From contig JAQWQF010000006.1 of NCBI GenBank assembly GCA_029244935.1, positions 1 through 64,000 on the forward strand: a stretch of 64,000 bases of DNA, given 5' to 3'. Source of the DNA: Methylophilaceae bacterium. GTDB lineage: Bacteria; Pseudomonadota; Gammaproteobacteria; Burkholderiales; Methylophilaceae. Below are positions 9,135 through 18,729 of this stretch, piece by piece. Position numbers and translations under genes: made by a program. The stretch's first letter is position 1; the number at the start of each line of letters is the position of its first letter. The notes under the pieces are model-generated. The model was not told the DNA's origin and did not search any database. It was given only the letters and a program-made list of their open reading frames with translations.

Positions 9135-10883
9135 CTAGTACACCCTTTCCTTTAGCGGGAATGATTCAACGGTTAATGGTTTTAAATTAACAGGTCTAAA
9201 TGACATAGTTTTATCAATAGGGTTGTAAAGTGAATGCTTGAGCCAATTTTGATCATCACGTTTTGGAAAATCAAAACGCGAATGCGCTCCCCGACTTTCT
9301 TGACGAGCAAATGCTGAATTCAAAGTTGCTTCAGCAACTTCGATTAAATTAGAAAGTTCCAATGCCTCTGTTCTAGCAGTATTAAAAACTTTTGACTTAT
9401 CTTTAATTTGAAGATTGTTAGTTTTTCTTCTTATATGCTGAATTTCACTTAACCCCTTTTCTAATAATTCTGGAAAGCGAAAAACACCGCAATGATCTTG
9501 CATAATCTTTCTTAATTCGTTGCCAACCTCTTTTGGATTTTCACCATCACTATTTTGATCTAATTTTTCTAATCTATTTAAAGTAAATTCAGCAGCATTT
9601 TTAGGTAATGGCTTATGTTTTTTATTTTTTGAATTTTTAATAATACTTAATCCTGCAGCCCTTCCAAATACCACTAAATCTAACAATGAATTTGATCCCA
9701 AACGATTTGCACCATGCACAGATACACAAGCACACTCCCCCACAGCATACAACCCATTCACAATAGAATTATTGGCTGCGTCCCTTACTTGCCCATCAAG
9801 ATTCGTCGGAATCCCCCCCATCATATAGTGGACCGTTGGAACAACGGGAATGGGGTCAGTAATAGGATCAACATTAGCAAATTTAATTGCAGTTTCACGG
9901 ATACCAGGTAACTTTTCATTTATTAATGACTCACCTAAATGTGATAATGTTAAAAAAACACCATCTTTATTTTGACCTATGCCTCTACCTTCTTTAACTT
10001 CAGTAGCAATTGCCCTTGATACAACATCACGACTAGCAAGATCTTTAGCTTTAGGAGCATATTTACTCATAAATCGCTCGCCATTTGAATTAACTAAATA
10101 ACCGCCCTCACCCCTAACTCCCTCAGTAATTAAAACGCCAACATTCAGAATCCCAGTTGGATGAAATTGCCAGAACTCCATATCTTCTAATGCAATATTT
10201 GCTCGCGCTGCCATACCTAATCCGTCTCCGGTATTAATATAAGCATTGGTGCTAGCTTGAAAAATACGTCCCGCCCCACCAGTTGCAAAAATAGTATTTT
10301 TAGCGTGAAAAATAGCCAAATCACCACTCTTGAGCTCGAGTGCTACAATTCCTAATACTGCTCCGTCTTTGTCTCGAATCAAATCTAAACCAATCCATTC
10401 AACAAAAAATCTTGTATTAAGTTCGATATTTTTTTGATATAAAGTATGAAGCATCGCATGGCCCGTTCTGTCTGCAACTGCACAAGTTCTAGATATTGAT
10501 GATTCACCAAAATTCTTAGTCATCCCACCAAATGGGCGTTGGTAAATTCGCCCATCGTCATTTCTGTCAAAAGGCATGCCTATGTGTTCAAGGTTGTAGA
10601 TTGCCTCGGCAGCATTTTTACACATGTACTCAATAGCATCTTGATCTCCCAAATAATCAGAGCCCTTTACAGTATCGTACATATGCCATAGCCATTTATC
10701 GTCTGATACATTTGCTAATGCTGCAGCTATCCCTCCTTGAGCTGCGACAGTGTGCGAACGAGTTGGGAAAACTTTTGAAATTACTGCGACATCTTGCCCT
10801 TCTTGAGAAAGTTGAATTGCAGTAGTTAGGCCTGATCCCCCTCCTCCAAGAATTATTGAATCAAAGGTAAAATGTTTAATCAT
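9135..10883 (-). CDS. sdhA: Succinate dehydrogenase flavoprotein subunit
   Basis: Oxidises succinate to fumarate with covalently bound FAD. The Rossmann motif [17 protein letters not shown] is at the N-terminus, and the flavinylated His lies in [14 protein letters not shown]. The substrate-binding segments EFWQFHPTG and [19 protein letters not shown] follow. The start ATG at 10883 (MIKHFTFD) is preferred over the GTG one codon earlier; an AGG-type ribosome site overlaps the sdhD stop. 582 aa is normal. The gene is the catalytic core of an sdhCDABE operon placed under the same gntR leader as the malic enzyme. Confidence 0.97.
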   Translation of the reverse strand: MIKHFTFDSIILGGGGSGLTTAIQLSQEGQDVAVISKVFPTRSHTVAAQGGIAAALANVSDDKWLWHMYDTVKGSDYLGDQDAIEYMCKNAAEAIYNLEHIGMPFDRNDDGRIYQRPFGGMTKNFGESSISRTCAVADRTGHAMLHTLYQKNIELNTRFFVEWIGLDLIRDKDGAVLGIVALELKSGDLAIFHAKNTIFATGGAGRIFQASTNAYINTGDGLGMAARANIALEDMEFWQFHPTGILNVGVLITEGVRGEGGYLVNSNGERFMSKYAPKAKDLASRDVVSRAIATEVKEGRGIGQNKDGVFLTLSHLGESLINEKLPGIRETAIKFANVDPITDPIPVVPTVHYMMGGIPTNLDGQVRDAANNSIVNGLYAVGECACVSVHGANRLGSNSLLDLVVFGRAAGLSIIKNSKNKKHKPLPKNAAEFTLNRLEKLDQNSDGENPKEVGNELRKIMQDHCGVFRFPELLEKGLSEIQHIRRKTNNLQIKDKSKVFNTARTEALELSNLIEVAEATLNSAFARQESRGAHSRFDFPKRDDQNWLKHSLYNPIDKTMSFRPVNLKPLTVESFPLKERVY

Positions 10884-10886
10884 CAC

Positions 10887-11237
10887 CTAGCCCCATTTAA
10901 TTAAATAAAAGCTTAAAATTAAAAGCTGTATATTTATCATCATTAAAAAACAAAAATTGACTGTCCTACGAATGGCAAACCATTTTATATAATCCTCTGT
11001 GACATGAAGTACTCCAATCCAAGCATGAAAAAACATTATGTAAAAGAATATTAAAGTTCCAAAGCGCACCAACCAGCTATCAAACATAGAAATCCAGCCG
11101 ACATAGTCAAAGACAGAGTGATTTAAAATTAAAATCCCCATAATCAAGAGATAAATAACCATAAATAAAGCTGTAAATCTCTGATATATCCATTGCGTCA
11201 TTCCCCCAAACGGCTTTTTTATCCATCTAATATTCAT
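10887..11237 (-). CDS. sdhD: Succinate dehydrogenase membrane anchor subunit
   Basis: A short hydrophobic protein of about 116 aa with three predicted transmembrane helices. It has the beta/gammaproteobacterial start motif WIKKPFGGMTQWIYQRFTA and a haem/quinone-side histidine in FFHAWIGVLHVTEDYIKW. The start at 11237 makes an ATGA overlap with sdhC; an ATG two codons upstream at 11243 is an alternative. With SdhC it anchors the complex and forms the ubiquinone site. Confidence 0.9.
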   Translation of the reverse strand: MNIRWIKKPFGGMTQWIYQRFTALFMVIYLLIMGILILNHSVFDYVGWISMFDSWLVRFGTLIFFYIMFFHAWIGVLHVTEDYIKWFAIRRTVNFCFLMMINIQLLILSFYLIKWG

Positions 11238-11605
11238 ATCCAATAAACCACAATAGCTGTCAATATAAAGCTGACCACCAAAACAGTTTTGCTGCTTAGC
11301 CTAGCCATAATCAAGTCATTACCAATTTGTAAATCTAATAATAGATGTCGCAAACCAGCTATTAAGTGATGAATTAAAGCCCAAATAAAAAATACCCCCA
11401 TAGTTTTTACCGGCCATGTATTTAAGATAAGGATCGTCTCTTTAAAGTTTACGTCTGATGATAGTGAGTGACAAAAAGCCCATGTAAGAAAAGGCATCAA
11501 TAAGAATAATAGAACACCACTCATTCGATGAAGAATAGATACTAACGCCGGCAAAGGGAGTCTGATTGAAAAAAGATTTAAATTTTTAGGTTGTTTTGAA
11601 ACCAA
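11234..11605 (-). CDS. sdhC: Succinate dehydrogenase cytochrome b556 subunit
   Basis: About 123 aa with three transmembrane helices. The sequence NLFSIRLPLPALVSILHRMSG is the characteristic SdhC N-terminal region, split here as NLFSIRLPLPALVSI and LHRMSG. HHLIAGLRHLLLD carries the haem-ligand histidine region. The TTG at 11605 gives a family-like start (VSKQPKNL) just after the malic enzyme stop. A longer reading from a TTG at 11641 would add twelve untypical residues lying inside mae. A non-ATG start and weak ribosome site suggest coupling to mae translation. Confidence 0.88.
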   Translation of the reverse strand: MVSKQPKNLNLFSIRLPLPALVSILHRMSGVLLFLLMPFLTWAFCHSLSSDVNFKETILILNTWPVKTMGVFFIWALIHHLIAGLRHLLLDLQIGNDLIMARLSSKTVLVVSFILTAIVVYWI

Positions 11606-11607
11606 AA

Positions 11608-12795
11608 CTAAGCCGCTTCTCTTACAGCCTTTGCAACCCAATCAATAAGTCTTGGATCAAAAGGCTTCGGAATAAAATATTCTTTTCCAAATGACATAGA
11701 CTGCATTTCATATGCATCTAAAACAGATTGTGGCACTTCTTCTTTGGCAAGATCAGCTAGGGCTTTTGCAGCGGCAACTAGCATATCATTAGTGATCTCT
11801 TTTGCTTTAGCATCTAATGCCCCCTTAAATAGAAATGGAAAACCTAAAACGTTATTAACCTGATTTGGGAAGTCTGAACGCCCAGTTGCCATAACAATAT
11901 CATCACGAATTGAATGAGCTTCATCAGGTAAAATTTCTGGGTCTGGGTTAGCAAGAGCAAAAATAATTGGATTTTGATTCATTGTAGAAAGTAAATTAGG
12001 AGAAAGAAGATTTGCTCCAGAAACCCCAATGAATACATCTGAATTATTCATTGCTTCTTCCAATGTATTACATTCTGATTCTACCGCAAGATCCTGATTA
12101 TATTCATTTAAATTATCTCTTTTTTTATTAAGAACTCCTTTACGGTCAACTAATAATATATTTTTAGCGCCCATTAATTTAAGCAACCTAGCACAAGAAC
12201 AACCAGCTGCACCAGCACCTAAAAATACTATGTTAACTTCTGATAAATTTTTCTTTTGAATTTCAAGGGCATTAATTAATCCAGCAGCTACAATTACTGC
12301 TGTTCCATGCTGATCGTCATGAAAAACGGGGATATCTAATCGCTTTTTCAACTCTGATTCAATATAAAAACAATGAGGGGCTGCAATATCTTCTAGATTG
12401 ATACCCCCAAAAGTGGGGGCAATATTGACTACTGTTTGAATAAATTCATCAGGGTCTGAACAATCAACTTCAATATCATAAACATCAATATCAGCAAACC
12501 GCTTAAACAACACGCCCTTACCTTCCATTACAGGCTTACCTGCTAAGGCACCCACATTACCAAGGCCTAGAACAGCTGAACCATCAGTAATAACCGCTAC
12601 TAAATTACCTTTATTGGTATAGCGATAAGCATTAGATGGGTCCTTTGCGATTGCAAGGACTGGTTCCGCCACGCCTGGAGTGTAGGCCAACGCTAACTCA
12701 TCTGCAGTTTCACAAGGTTTAGTTGGGTTTACTGATAGTTTTCCAGGAATCGGAAACTCGTGATAATCGAGCGCCTCTTTTATTTTTTTATTCAT
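11608..12795 (-). CDS. Single-domain NAD(P)-dependent malic enzyme
   Basis: Decarboxylates malate to pyruvate. Visible motifs are [37 protein letters not shown] with catalytic residues, [11 protein letters not shown] and the nucleotide-binding [16 protein letters not shown]. The protein is 395 aa and lacks the phosphotransacetylase-like C-terminal half of MaeB. The ATG at 12795 ([14 protein letters not shown]) has AGGA in front and follows the gntR stop by 7 bp; an in-frame ATG at 12843 lies inside gntR and is rejected. In this operon it would turn malate from the SDH-fumarase branch into pyruvate. Confidence 0.92.
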   Translation of the reverse strand: MNKKIKEALDYHEFPIPGKLSVNPTKPCETADELALAYTPGVAEPVLAIAKDPSNAYRYTNKGNLVAVITDGSAVLGLGNVGALAGKPVMEGKGVLFKRFADIDVYDIEVDCSDPDEFIQTVVNIAPTFGGINLEDIAAPHCFYIESELKKRLDIPVFHDDQHGTAVIVAAGLINALEIQKKNLSEVNIVFLGAGAAGCSCARLLKLMGAKNILLVDRKGVLNKKRDNLNEYNQDLAVESECNTLEEAMNNSDVFIGVSGANLLSPNLLSTMNQNPIIFALANPDPEILPDEAHSIRDDIVMATGRSDFPNQVNNVLGFPFLFKGALDAKAKEITNDMLVAAAKALADLAKEEVPQSVLDAYEMQSMSFGKEYFIPKPFDPRLIDWVAKAVREAA

Positions 12796-12802
12796 CTTAT
12801 TC

Positions 12803-13510
12803 CTATTCGAGTTCTGTTTTATAATAATGATCGAGGGTGACACATAAACCTAATCTCCACTCAATAGGCTTATCATCATAAGTGTATGACAGCCTTTCAA
12901 CACTTAACAATGGTGAGCCCTCAGAAACACCAAGCATAGAAGAAGATACTTTATTGGCTGATACAGCCTTAATTTTTTCATCTGCATGCAGCATCTGAAT
13001 ACCGAAATCAGTTTCATACATCCGGTACATCGACCCTTTTTTTTCAATAACCTTTTCAGATGTCAAGCCACGAAAGGAAACTGATGGAATCTTAATAAAA
13101 TCTAAAATGAGTGGTTTCCCATTAAAGGTAAGTAATCTTTTTATTGAAATAAGAGTTGATGAAGTATTGACGCCCAAAGCTCTTGCTATTTGATTGCTTG
13201 CCTTCTCCCTCTCGAAAGAAATTAACTTATTTTCTAACTTTTCTTTCTTTCCTGATTTTTCAGTGAGCCTTAAGAATCGTAATTGAATATTTTCTTCCTT
13301 ATGCGTTGAAACAAAAGTGCCTTTACCTTGCCGTCTGATAAGAATTTTATCTGCAGCCAAATCATCAATCGCCTTTCTAACAGTCCCTTGACTTACATTA
13401 TATTTTTTTGCTAGCTCCATCTCGCTTGGGATAGATTGCCCCGGTCCCCATTCAGCACTGACCAGGCTTTCAGTAATTCTTTTTTTTACTTGTATGTATA
13501 GAGGATTCAT
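12803..13510 (-). CDS. GntR-family (HutC/UTRA type) transcriptional regulator
   Basis: A 235-aa regulator with an N-terminal winged helix-turn-helix (GQSIPSEMELAKKYNVSQGT, then VRKAIDDLAADKILIRRQGKGTF, roughly residues 25-70). A C-terminal UTRA-like ligand-binding domain begins near residue 80 (ERLSYTYDDKPIEW near the end). It heads the mae-sdh-fum operon and is divergent from the citE-maoC-citE-prpBCD operon. The palindrome TCTTATATAAGA occurs twice in the intergenic region and again before acs, so this protein is the best candidate to bind it. The effector is unknown; a CoA ester or organic acid of the pathway is inferred. Confidence 0.9.
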   Translation of the reverse strand: MNPLYIQVKKRITESLVSAEWGPGQSIPSEMELAKKYNVSQGTVRKAIDDLAADKILIRRQGKGTFVSTHKEENIQLRFLRLTEKSGKKEKLENKLISFEREKASNQIARALGVNTSSTLISIKRLLTFNGKPLILDFIKIPSVSFRGLTSEKVIEKKGSMYRMYETDFGIQMLHADEKIKAVSANKVSSSMLGVSEGSPLLSVERLSYTYDDKPIEWRLGLCVTLDHYYKTELE

Positions 13511-13548
13511 CAAAAATACCCTTAAAATGTTATTGTTAACTTATATGT

Positions 13549-13577
13549 ATCTTATATAAGACTAAATAATAAATCAA
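13549..13577 (-). promoter_or_regulatory. gntR operon promoter overlapped by TCTTATATAAGA operator
   Basis: On the reverse strand TTGATT (13577-13572) is followed after 17 bases by TAAGAT (13554-13549). The palindrome TCTTATATAAGA at 13550-13561 covers the -10 region, a position expected for repression and autoregulation. Transcription would start near 13542, leaving about 30 bases before the gntR ATG. A degenerate half-site (ACTTATATG) lies next to it at 13539-13547. Confidence 0.55.
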
Positions 13578-13672
13578 CTACTTTTTTTATAAAAAAATAA
13601 ATCATAAATAATAATATAAACTACTGATTTTTATATAATTTTTAATTATTATTCCTTTTTAACTATCATTAC

Positions 13673-13726
13673 TCTTATATAAGACTATAAAAATAAATTG
13701 ACATATTTTTAGTATATGAATAGAAT
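13673..13726 (+). promoter_or_regulatory. prp operon promoter with upstream TCTTATATAAGA operator
   Basis: A good sigma-70 promoter reads TTGACA (13698-13703), 17-bp spacer, TAGAAT (13721-13726), placing the start near 13733 and leaving about 24 bases before the first ATG. The operator palindrome TCTTATATAAGA at 13673-13684 lies 14 bp upstream of the -35 box. That position fits activation or looping with the second site at 13550, rather than simple blocking. The rest of the 13511-13756 spacer is A/T-rich with no further element I can support. Confidence 0.7.
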
Positions 13727-13756
13727 CTAAAATCAATTAAATTTTTAATACCAATT

Positions 13757-14632
13757 ATGAATAATTTATTTAGGCCAAGAAGATCGATGCTTTATGTCCC
13801 TGGTTGTAATAGGCGATATCTTAAAAAAGCCGAATCATTGCGTGTCGATTCAGTTATTCTTGATCTAGGCGACCCTATTCTAATCGAAGCAAAAGAGCAA
13901 TCACGTCAAAATGTAGTTGAATTTGTGCAAAATGGCAACTATGGCAAAAGAGAATTAATAATTCGCGTTAATGATTTTGATTCACCTTGGGGGAAGGATG
14001 ATATTGAAGCAATAGCAAAGCTTAGCGTTGATGCTATTTTATTTCCCAATATTGAATCGAGAGCTGATGTATTGTTAGCAATTAATGAATTGGATAATGC
14101 GGGAGGGGGAAATATTCCCATCATGGTCATGATTGAGAGCCCACTTGCCGTTCTTCACGCTGAAGAAATTGCAAGCTCTTCAGATCGAATTGCATGCATG
14201 ATACTTGCAACATCTGATCTAATCTCTCAACTTAATGCCAGAAGTACTCAAGAAAGAATTGCCCTTACAGCTAGCTTATCTATTGTGATTTTAGCTGCTA
14301 GAGCCTACAAGCGATCAGTTGTAGATGGAATTCATAACAATCTTACAGATGCTAATGCATTTGAATATGCCTGCAGAATGGGAAGGGATATGGGGTTTGA
14401 TGGCAAATCTCTTGTTCACCCTGATCAACTTCCCTATTCCAATGATGCGTATACACCGAAAATGACAGAGGTTGATTTAGCAAGAGAGATTATTAAGGCT
14501 CTGGCTGAAGCCAATGCGTCAGGACGAGGAACTGTTGTCGTAAATGATAGATTTATTGAGCATCACCATGCAAATGCAGCAAAAAGGCTACTAATGCTTC
14601 ACGATATGATAACGGAGATAGAAAATGAGTAA
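13757..14632 (+). CDS. CitE-like CoA-ester lyase (copy 1)
   Basis: A 291-aa HpcH/HpaI-type TIM-barrel protein starting FRPRRSMLYVPGCNRRYLKKA, typical of CitE (shown as FRPRRSMLYVPG and NRRYLKKA). The CoA/substrate arginine (IIRVND), metal Glu (MVMIESPLAV) and metal Asp (ATSDLISQL) positions appear kept. The usual DLED motif reads DLGDPILIEAK, so a conserved acidic residue is missing. It is the first gene behind the operator-bearing promoter and overlaps maoC by 8 bp. Likely activity is cleavage or formation of a malyl-, citramalyl- or methylmalyl-CoA-type thioester; specificity is not readable. Confidence 0.8.
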   Translation: MNNLFRPRRSMLYVPGCNRRYLKKAESLRVDSVILDLGDPILIEAKEQSRQNVVEFVQNGNYGKRELIIRVNDFDSPWGKDDIEAIAKLSVDAILFPNIESRADVLLAINELDNAGGGNIPIMVMIESPLAVLHAEEIASSSDRIACMILATSDLISQLNARSTQERIALTASLSIVILAARAYKRSVVDGIHNNLTDANAFEYACRMGRDMGFDGKSLVHPDQLPYSNDAYTPKMTEVDLAREIIKALAEANASGRGTVVVNDRFIEHHHANAAKRLLMLHDMITEIENE

Positions 14633-15683
14633 AAGTAATTTTTTAGAAGATTTTATAGTTGAGCAAAAAATTACACACGCTATTCCAAGAACATTAACAG
14701 AAGGCGATTCGTCAATCTATATTTCCTTAACGGGAAATCGCCATCCTTTGTATTGTGCTCAAACATTTAGTAATCAATTGGGATTTAGCAAGACGCCTCT
14801 AAATGATTTTCTTGTATTTCATATTGCGTTTGGTCGAACTGTGCAGGATATCTCCTTAAATGCGGTAGCTAATCTTGGTTATGCTGATGTGAGATTTATA
14901 AAGCCAGTTTATGCAGGTGACACCATCCGAAGTGAGTCAAAAGTTATTGGCATTAAAGAAAACTCTAATAAAATTTCGGGAATTGTTTATGTGCACTCCA
15001 TCACTAAAAACCAGGATGATGATGAAGTGTTGTCCTGGAAAAGATGGGTCATGATCCCAAAAAATAATAAAGATGCTGTTATTAAAGAATCGGTTATGGA
15101 AGAGCTCCCAAAAACAGTTTCAATAGATAACATACAGATACCTAAAGATCTAAATGTATCAAATTTTGATTTTAGTGCTACTGGTTCATCAAGGGTTTGG
15201 GATGATTTTAATGATAATGAGTTTATCAATCATTCAAGAGGTTTAACAATTGATGAAACAGCACATACTTTAGCCACTCACCTGTATCAAAATAATGCGA
15301 AGTTACATTTTGATGCGCATATGATGAAAGGTACAGCTTTTGGTCAGAGGCTAATTTATGGGGGTCATATTATCTCACTATGCCATTCAATAAGTTTTGA
15401 AGGGCTTGAGAATGCTCTTAATATTGTTGCTATTAACGGAGGAGTACATAGTAACCCAACTCTGGCTGGCGACACTATATATGCAAAAACAATTGTTATA
15501 GGCAAAGATAAAATTGATGGTCGAGATGATATTGGACTTCTTAGATTGAGATTAATAGGTATTAAAAACCTACCCTCTTCATCGCTTGATTCAATTTATC
15601 AAGAAAATACAAATGATAAAATTTACAACCCAAACGTTGTGCTTGATTTAGATTACAGCGTAATAATGCCAAGAGGAAAGTAA
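14625..15683 (+). CDS. MaoC-like double hot-dog hydratase, mesaconyl- or itaconyl-CoA hydratase type
   Basis: 352 aa, the length of two fused hot-dog domains. The N-terminal half has FSKTPLNDFLVFHIAFGRTV and VRFIKPVYAGDTIRSESKV (in pieces). The C-terminal half has the segment FGQRLIYGGHIISLCHSISF and a second LAGDTIYAKT hydratase motif. The architecture and size match mesaconyl-CoA hydratases of the ethylmalonyl-CoA/methylaspartate pathways and related itaconyl-CoA hydratases. It sits between two CitE-like lyases, which would cleave its 3-hydroxyacyl-CoA product. Product would be beta-methylmalyl-CoA or citramalyl-CoA; this is inferred from family and context. Confidence 0.75.
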   Translation: MSKSNFLEDFIVEQKITHAIPRTLTEGDSSIYISLTGNRHPLYCAQTFSNQLGFSKTPLNDFLVFHIAFGRTVQDISLNAVANLGYADVRFIKPVYAGDTIRSESKVIGIKENSNKISGIVYVHSITKNQDDDEVLSWKRWVMIPKNNKDAVIKESVMEELPKTVSIDNIQIPKDLNVSNFDFSATGSSRVWDDFNDNEFINHSRGLTIDETAHTLATHLYQNNAKLHFDAHMMKGTAFGQRLIYGGHIISLCHSISFEGLENALNIVAINGGVHSNPTLAGDTIYAKTIVIGKDKIDGRDDIGLLRLRLIGIKNLPSSSLDSIYQENTNDKIYNPNVVLDLDYSVIMPRGK

Positions 15684-15685
15684 AA

Positions 15686-16681
15686 ATGAATTTAGTCCAC
15701 CCAAACGATGCTTTATTTCAGGGCGAGAAACCATTTACTGCAATACCTTCATGCGAGCATTTTGCAGGAAGTGAAAAACTCATAACCAAAGCTTTAAGCT
15801 TTCAAGATGAATTAGGGCCAATATTTGATATTACCTGTGACTGTGAGGATGGAGCAGCGGCTGGTCAAGAAGTGGAGCATGCTGAGATGATTGTAAGAAT
15901 TCTAAACTCAGATATAAATAAATATAAAATGGCTGGTGTAAGAATTCATGACTTTACCCACGCCTCATGGAGGAATGATGTAGATATTATTATTAAAGGT
16001 ATTGGCGGCATAGTTAGCTACATCACAATTCCTAAGTCGACAGACCAATCACAAGTAGCTGAAATGGTTGATTACATAAAAAAACAAGCTGCGTTTTACG
16101 GGATTAAAAAAAATATCCCTATTCATGTTCTAATAGAAACACACGGAGCACTAAAAACTGTTCATGATATTGCTTCCATTGATTGGGTTCAAGTTCTAGA
16201 CTTTGGCCTTATGGATTTTGTAAGCGGTCACCATGGAGCCATAAGAGCGTCAGCAATGAGAAGTCCTGGTCAATTTGAACATCGATTATTGGCTCGCGCT
16301 AAAGCCGAGGTTGTAGCAGCAGCAATAGCCAATGGTGTTATTCCATCTCACAATGTAACGCTTGATCTTAAGAATGCTGAAGTTACTAATAATGATGCTA
16401 AAAGAGCACGAAACGAATTTGGTTTTTTAAGAATGTGGAGTATTTACCCTACACAAATCCAAGCGATTGTTGATGCTATGAAGCCTGACTTTAGCGAAGT
16501 TCTCGATGGCGCACAAATCCTTATTAAGGCTCAAGAGGTAAATTGGGGGCCAATTCAATATAATGGCGAATTACACGATAGAGCAACATATCGATATTTT
16601 TGGAAAATTTTACAAACGGCAAAACTTTCTGGAATGGAGCTTCCTGAGGAAGTCGTTGAAGCATTCTTTAAGGAAAATTGA
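15686..16681 (+). CDS. CitE/HpcH-like CoA-ester lyase (copy 2)
   Basis: A 331-aa lyase clearly different from the other two copies. The acidic motif reads [12 protein letters not shown], followed by GVRIHDFTH (substrate arginine), a metal Glu in [10 protein letters not shown] and an Asp in [12 protein letters not shown]. Proteins of this subgroup are often placed next to prp genes in betaproteobacteria (recalled, not searched). It follows maoC after 2 bp and its TGA overlaps the prpB ATG by one base, so the four genes are translationally linked. Malyl/beta-methylmalyl-CoA lyase activity is plausible; its direct role in the methylcitrate cycle is unproven. Confidence 0.78.
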   Translation: MNLVHPNDALFQGEKPFTAIPSCEHFAGSEKLITKALSFQDELGPIFDITCDCEDGAAAGQEVEHAEMIVRILNSDINKYKMAGVRIHDFTHASWRNDVDIIIKGIGGIVSYITIPKSTDQSQVAEMVDYIKKQAAFYGIKKNIPIHVLIETHGALKTVHDIASIDWVQVLDFGLMDFVSGHHGAIRASAMRSPGQFEHRLLARAKAEVVAAAIANGVIPSHNVTLDLKNAEVTNNDAKRARNEFGFLRMWSIYPTQIQAIVDAMKPDFSEVLDGAQILIKAQEVNWGPIQYNGELHDRATYRYFWKILQTAKLSGMELPEEVVEAFFKEN

Positions 16682-17565
16682 TGGGAACAAAAGACTCAGC
16701 TGGATTGAGATTTAGACAAGCTGTAAAAGATGAAAGTCCACTTCAGGTGGTAGGCGCTATTAATGCATACCATGCCATACTTGCTGAAAAATCTGGGTAC
16801 AAAGCAATTTATTTATCAGGTGGAGGTGTTGCAGCTGGCTCATTAGGAGTTCCTGATCTTGGGATTACAACTCTAGAGGATATTTTAGTAGATGCAAGAA
16901 GGATAACTGATGCATCCGCCCTCCCCTTATTAGTAGATATAGATACTGGTTTTGGTGGGGCTTTTAATATTGGACGCACGATAAAGTCGATAGAAAAAGC
17001 AGGGGCTGGAGCTATACATATTGAAGATCAGGTTTTAGCAAAAAGATGTGGACATCGCCCAAATAAATCAATAGTGAGCAAAGATGAGATGGTTAATCGC
17101 ATCAAAGCAGCTGTTGATGCTAGAGAAGATAATAATTTTGTAATCATAGCAAGAACAGATGCTTTTGCAGTTGAAGGCCTTAATTCCGCATTGGATAGAG
17201 CAAAAGCATGTGAAGAAGCAGGTGCAGATATGATTTTTCCAGAAGCAATTACTGACCTTAAAACCTATAGCGAATTTACAAAGAATATTAACGTGCCTGT
17301 TCTAGCTAATATTACCGAGTTTGGTTCAACCCCTCTATTTACTATTGATGAATTAAAAAGTGTCGGTATCGCGATTGCGCTATATCCATTAAGTGCTTTT
17401 AGAGCAATGAATCAAGCCGCTCTTCTTGTTTATCAAGGTCTTAGGAGAAATGGTACTCAAAAAGATTTAATCTCAAAAATGCAAACCAGGGAAGAGTTAT
17501 ACGAATTCCTTAATTATCATGAATTTGAGAAAAAACTTGATAAATTATTTAGTGATGAGAAATAA
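16681..17565 (+). CDS. prpB: 2-methylisocitrate lyase
   Basis: Cleaves 2-methylisocitrate to pyruvate and succinate, the last step of the 2-methylcitrate cycle. Visible are [31 protein letters not shown], the Mg site VDIDTGFGG, the catalytic loop KRCGHRPNK and [11 protein letters not shown]. At 294 aa it fits PrpB rather than the longer isocitrate lyase AceA. The start ATG at 16681 overlaps the previous stop (TGATG). It is followed by prpC after 3 bp. Confidence 0.95.
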   Translation: MGTKDSAGLRFRQAVKDESPLQVVGAINAYHAILAEKSGYKAIYLSGGGVAAGSLGVPDLGITTLEDILVDARRITDASALPLLVDIDTGFGGAFNIGRTIKSIEKAGAGAIHIEDQVLAKRCGHRPNKSIVSKDEMVNRIKAAVDAREDNNFVIIARTDAFAVEGLNSALDRAKACEEAGADMIFPEAITDLKTYSEFTKNINVPVLANITEFGSTPLFTIDELKSVGIAIALYPLSAFRAMNQAALLVYQGLRRNGTQKDLISKMQTREELYEFLNYHEFEKKLDKLFSDEK

Positions 17566-17568
17566 ATC

Positions 17569-18714
17569 ATGAGCCAATTAGAACCAAAAAAAATAAAAAA
17601 AGGTGTTGCGCTTTCGGGAGTTAATGCTGGACAAACTTCAGTTTGTACAGTTGGCCATACGGGAAATGATCTTCATTACAGAGGTTACGATATTATTGAG
17701 CTGGCTGAAAAATGCTCTTTTGAAGAGGTTGCCCATCTATTAATTTATGGAGAGCTTCCCAATCAACAACAGCTTAAAATTTACCTAGCTAAGTTAAAGA
17801 AAGTACGCGATTTGCCTCATGAGCTAAAGCTAGTTCTAGAAAATATTCCAAAAAATACACACCCTATGGATGTAATGCGAACAGGCTGCTCAATGCTTGG
17901 AACTCTTGAGCCAGAATCAAATGAAAGAAATATTGATCAAACACGAAATATAGCAGATAGGTTAATTTCAAGCTTTGGTTCTATGCTTATCTATTGGTAC
18001 AAATACTCTCATGAAGGTATTAAGCTAAATCTTAATACTAATGAAGATACTATTGCTGGGCACTTCTTAAGCTTACTTCACAATAAAAAACCTTCTAAAC
18101 TCCATGAAAAAGTAATGAATACTTCTTTAGTTTTATATGCTGAACATGAATTCAATGCATCAACATTTGCATCGAGAGTTATTGCTGGGACCCTTTCAGA
18201 TTTTTATTCGTCTGTTACAGGTGCTATAGGGGCCTTAAGGGGATCTAAACATGGTGGCGCTAATGAAGCAGCAATGGAGATCATTTCTCGCTATCAATCA
18301 CCAGATGAAGCGGAAAATGATATCAGAGAAAGAATGGCATTAAAAGAAATTATCATTGGTTTCGGTCACCCTGTATACACTATTAGTGACCCAAGAAATG
18401 AATGTATTAAAAAAGCTTCGCATTCACTGGCAGTAGATGCAAACAAATCACTGCTTTATGACATCTCTAACCGAATTGAAAAGGTAATGTGGGAAGAAAA
18501 GAAAATGTTTCCAAATTTAGATTGGTATAGTGCATCAAGCTATCACCTTATGGGGGTTCCTACAGAGATGTTCACCCCTATTTTTGTTATTTCCCGAACA
18601 ACTGGATGGGCTGCACATATTATAGAACAGAGAATTGATAACAAAATTATACGTCCTAACGCTGAATATATAGGACCAGAAAATAGAACAATAACCCCTA
18701 TCGAAAAAAGATAA
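17569..18714 (+). CDS. prpC: 2-methylcitrate synthase
   Basis: Condenses propionyl-CoA with oxaloacetate. A 381-aa citrate synthase fold protein. It has an N-terminal [15 protein letters not shown] characteristic of methylcitrate synthases, [13 protein letters not shown], the catalytic His in [16 protein letters not shown], the second His in [13 protein letters not shown] and the Asp/Arg region near the C-terminus ([15 protein letters not shown]). Linkage to prpB and prpD supports PrpC over housekeeping GltA. The next gene begins 15 bp later with a strong AAGGA ribosome site. Confidence 0.95.
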   Translation: MSQLEPKKIKKGVALSGVNAGQTSVCTVGHTGNDLHYRGYDIIELAEKCSFEEVAHLLIYGELPNQQQLKIYLAKLKKVRDLPHELKLVLENIPKNTHPMDVMRTGCSMLGTLEPESNERNIDQTRNIADRLISSFGSMLIYWYKYSHEGIKLNLNTNEDTIAGHFLSLLHNKKPSKLHEKVMNTSLVLYAEHEFNASTFASRVIAGTLSDFYSSVTGAIGALRGSKHGGANEAAMEIISRYQSPDEAENDIRERMALKEIIIGFGHPVYTISDPRNECIKKASHSLAVDANKSLLYDISNRIEKVMWEEKKMFPNLDWYSASSYHLMGVPTEMFTPIFVISRTTGWAAHIIEQRIDNKIIRPNAEYIGPENRTITPIEKR

Positions 18715-18729
18715 TAACCTAAGGAAAAA

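Noticed and set aside
12796..12843. Malic enzyme start at 12843
   Set aside because: It lies inside gntR. The ATG at 12795 has a ribosome site and the family N-terminus.
13580..13670. Further regulatory RNA or small gene in the prp-gntR spacer
   Set aside because: The stretch is simple A/T-rich sequence with no stable hairpin or open frame.
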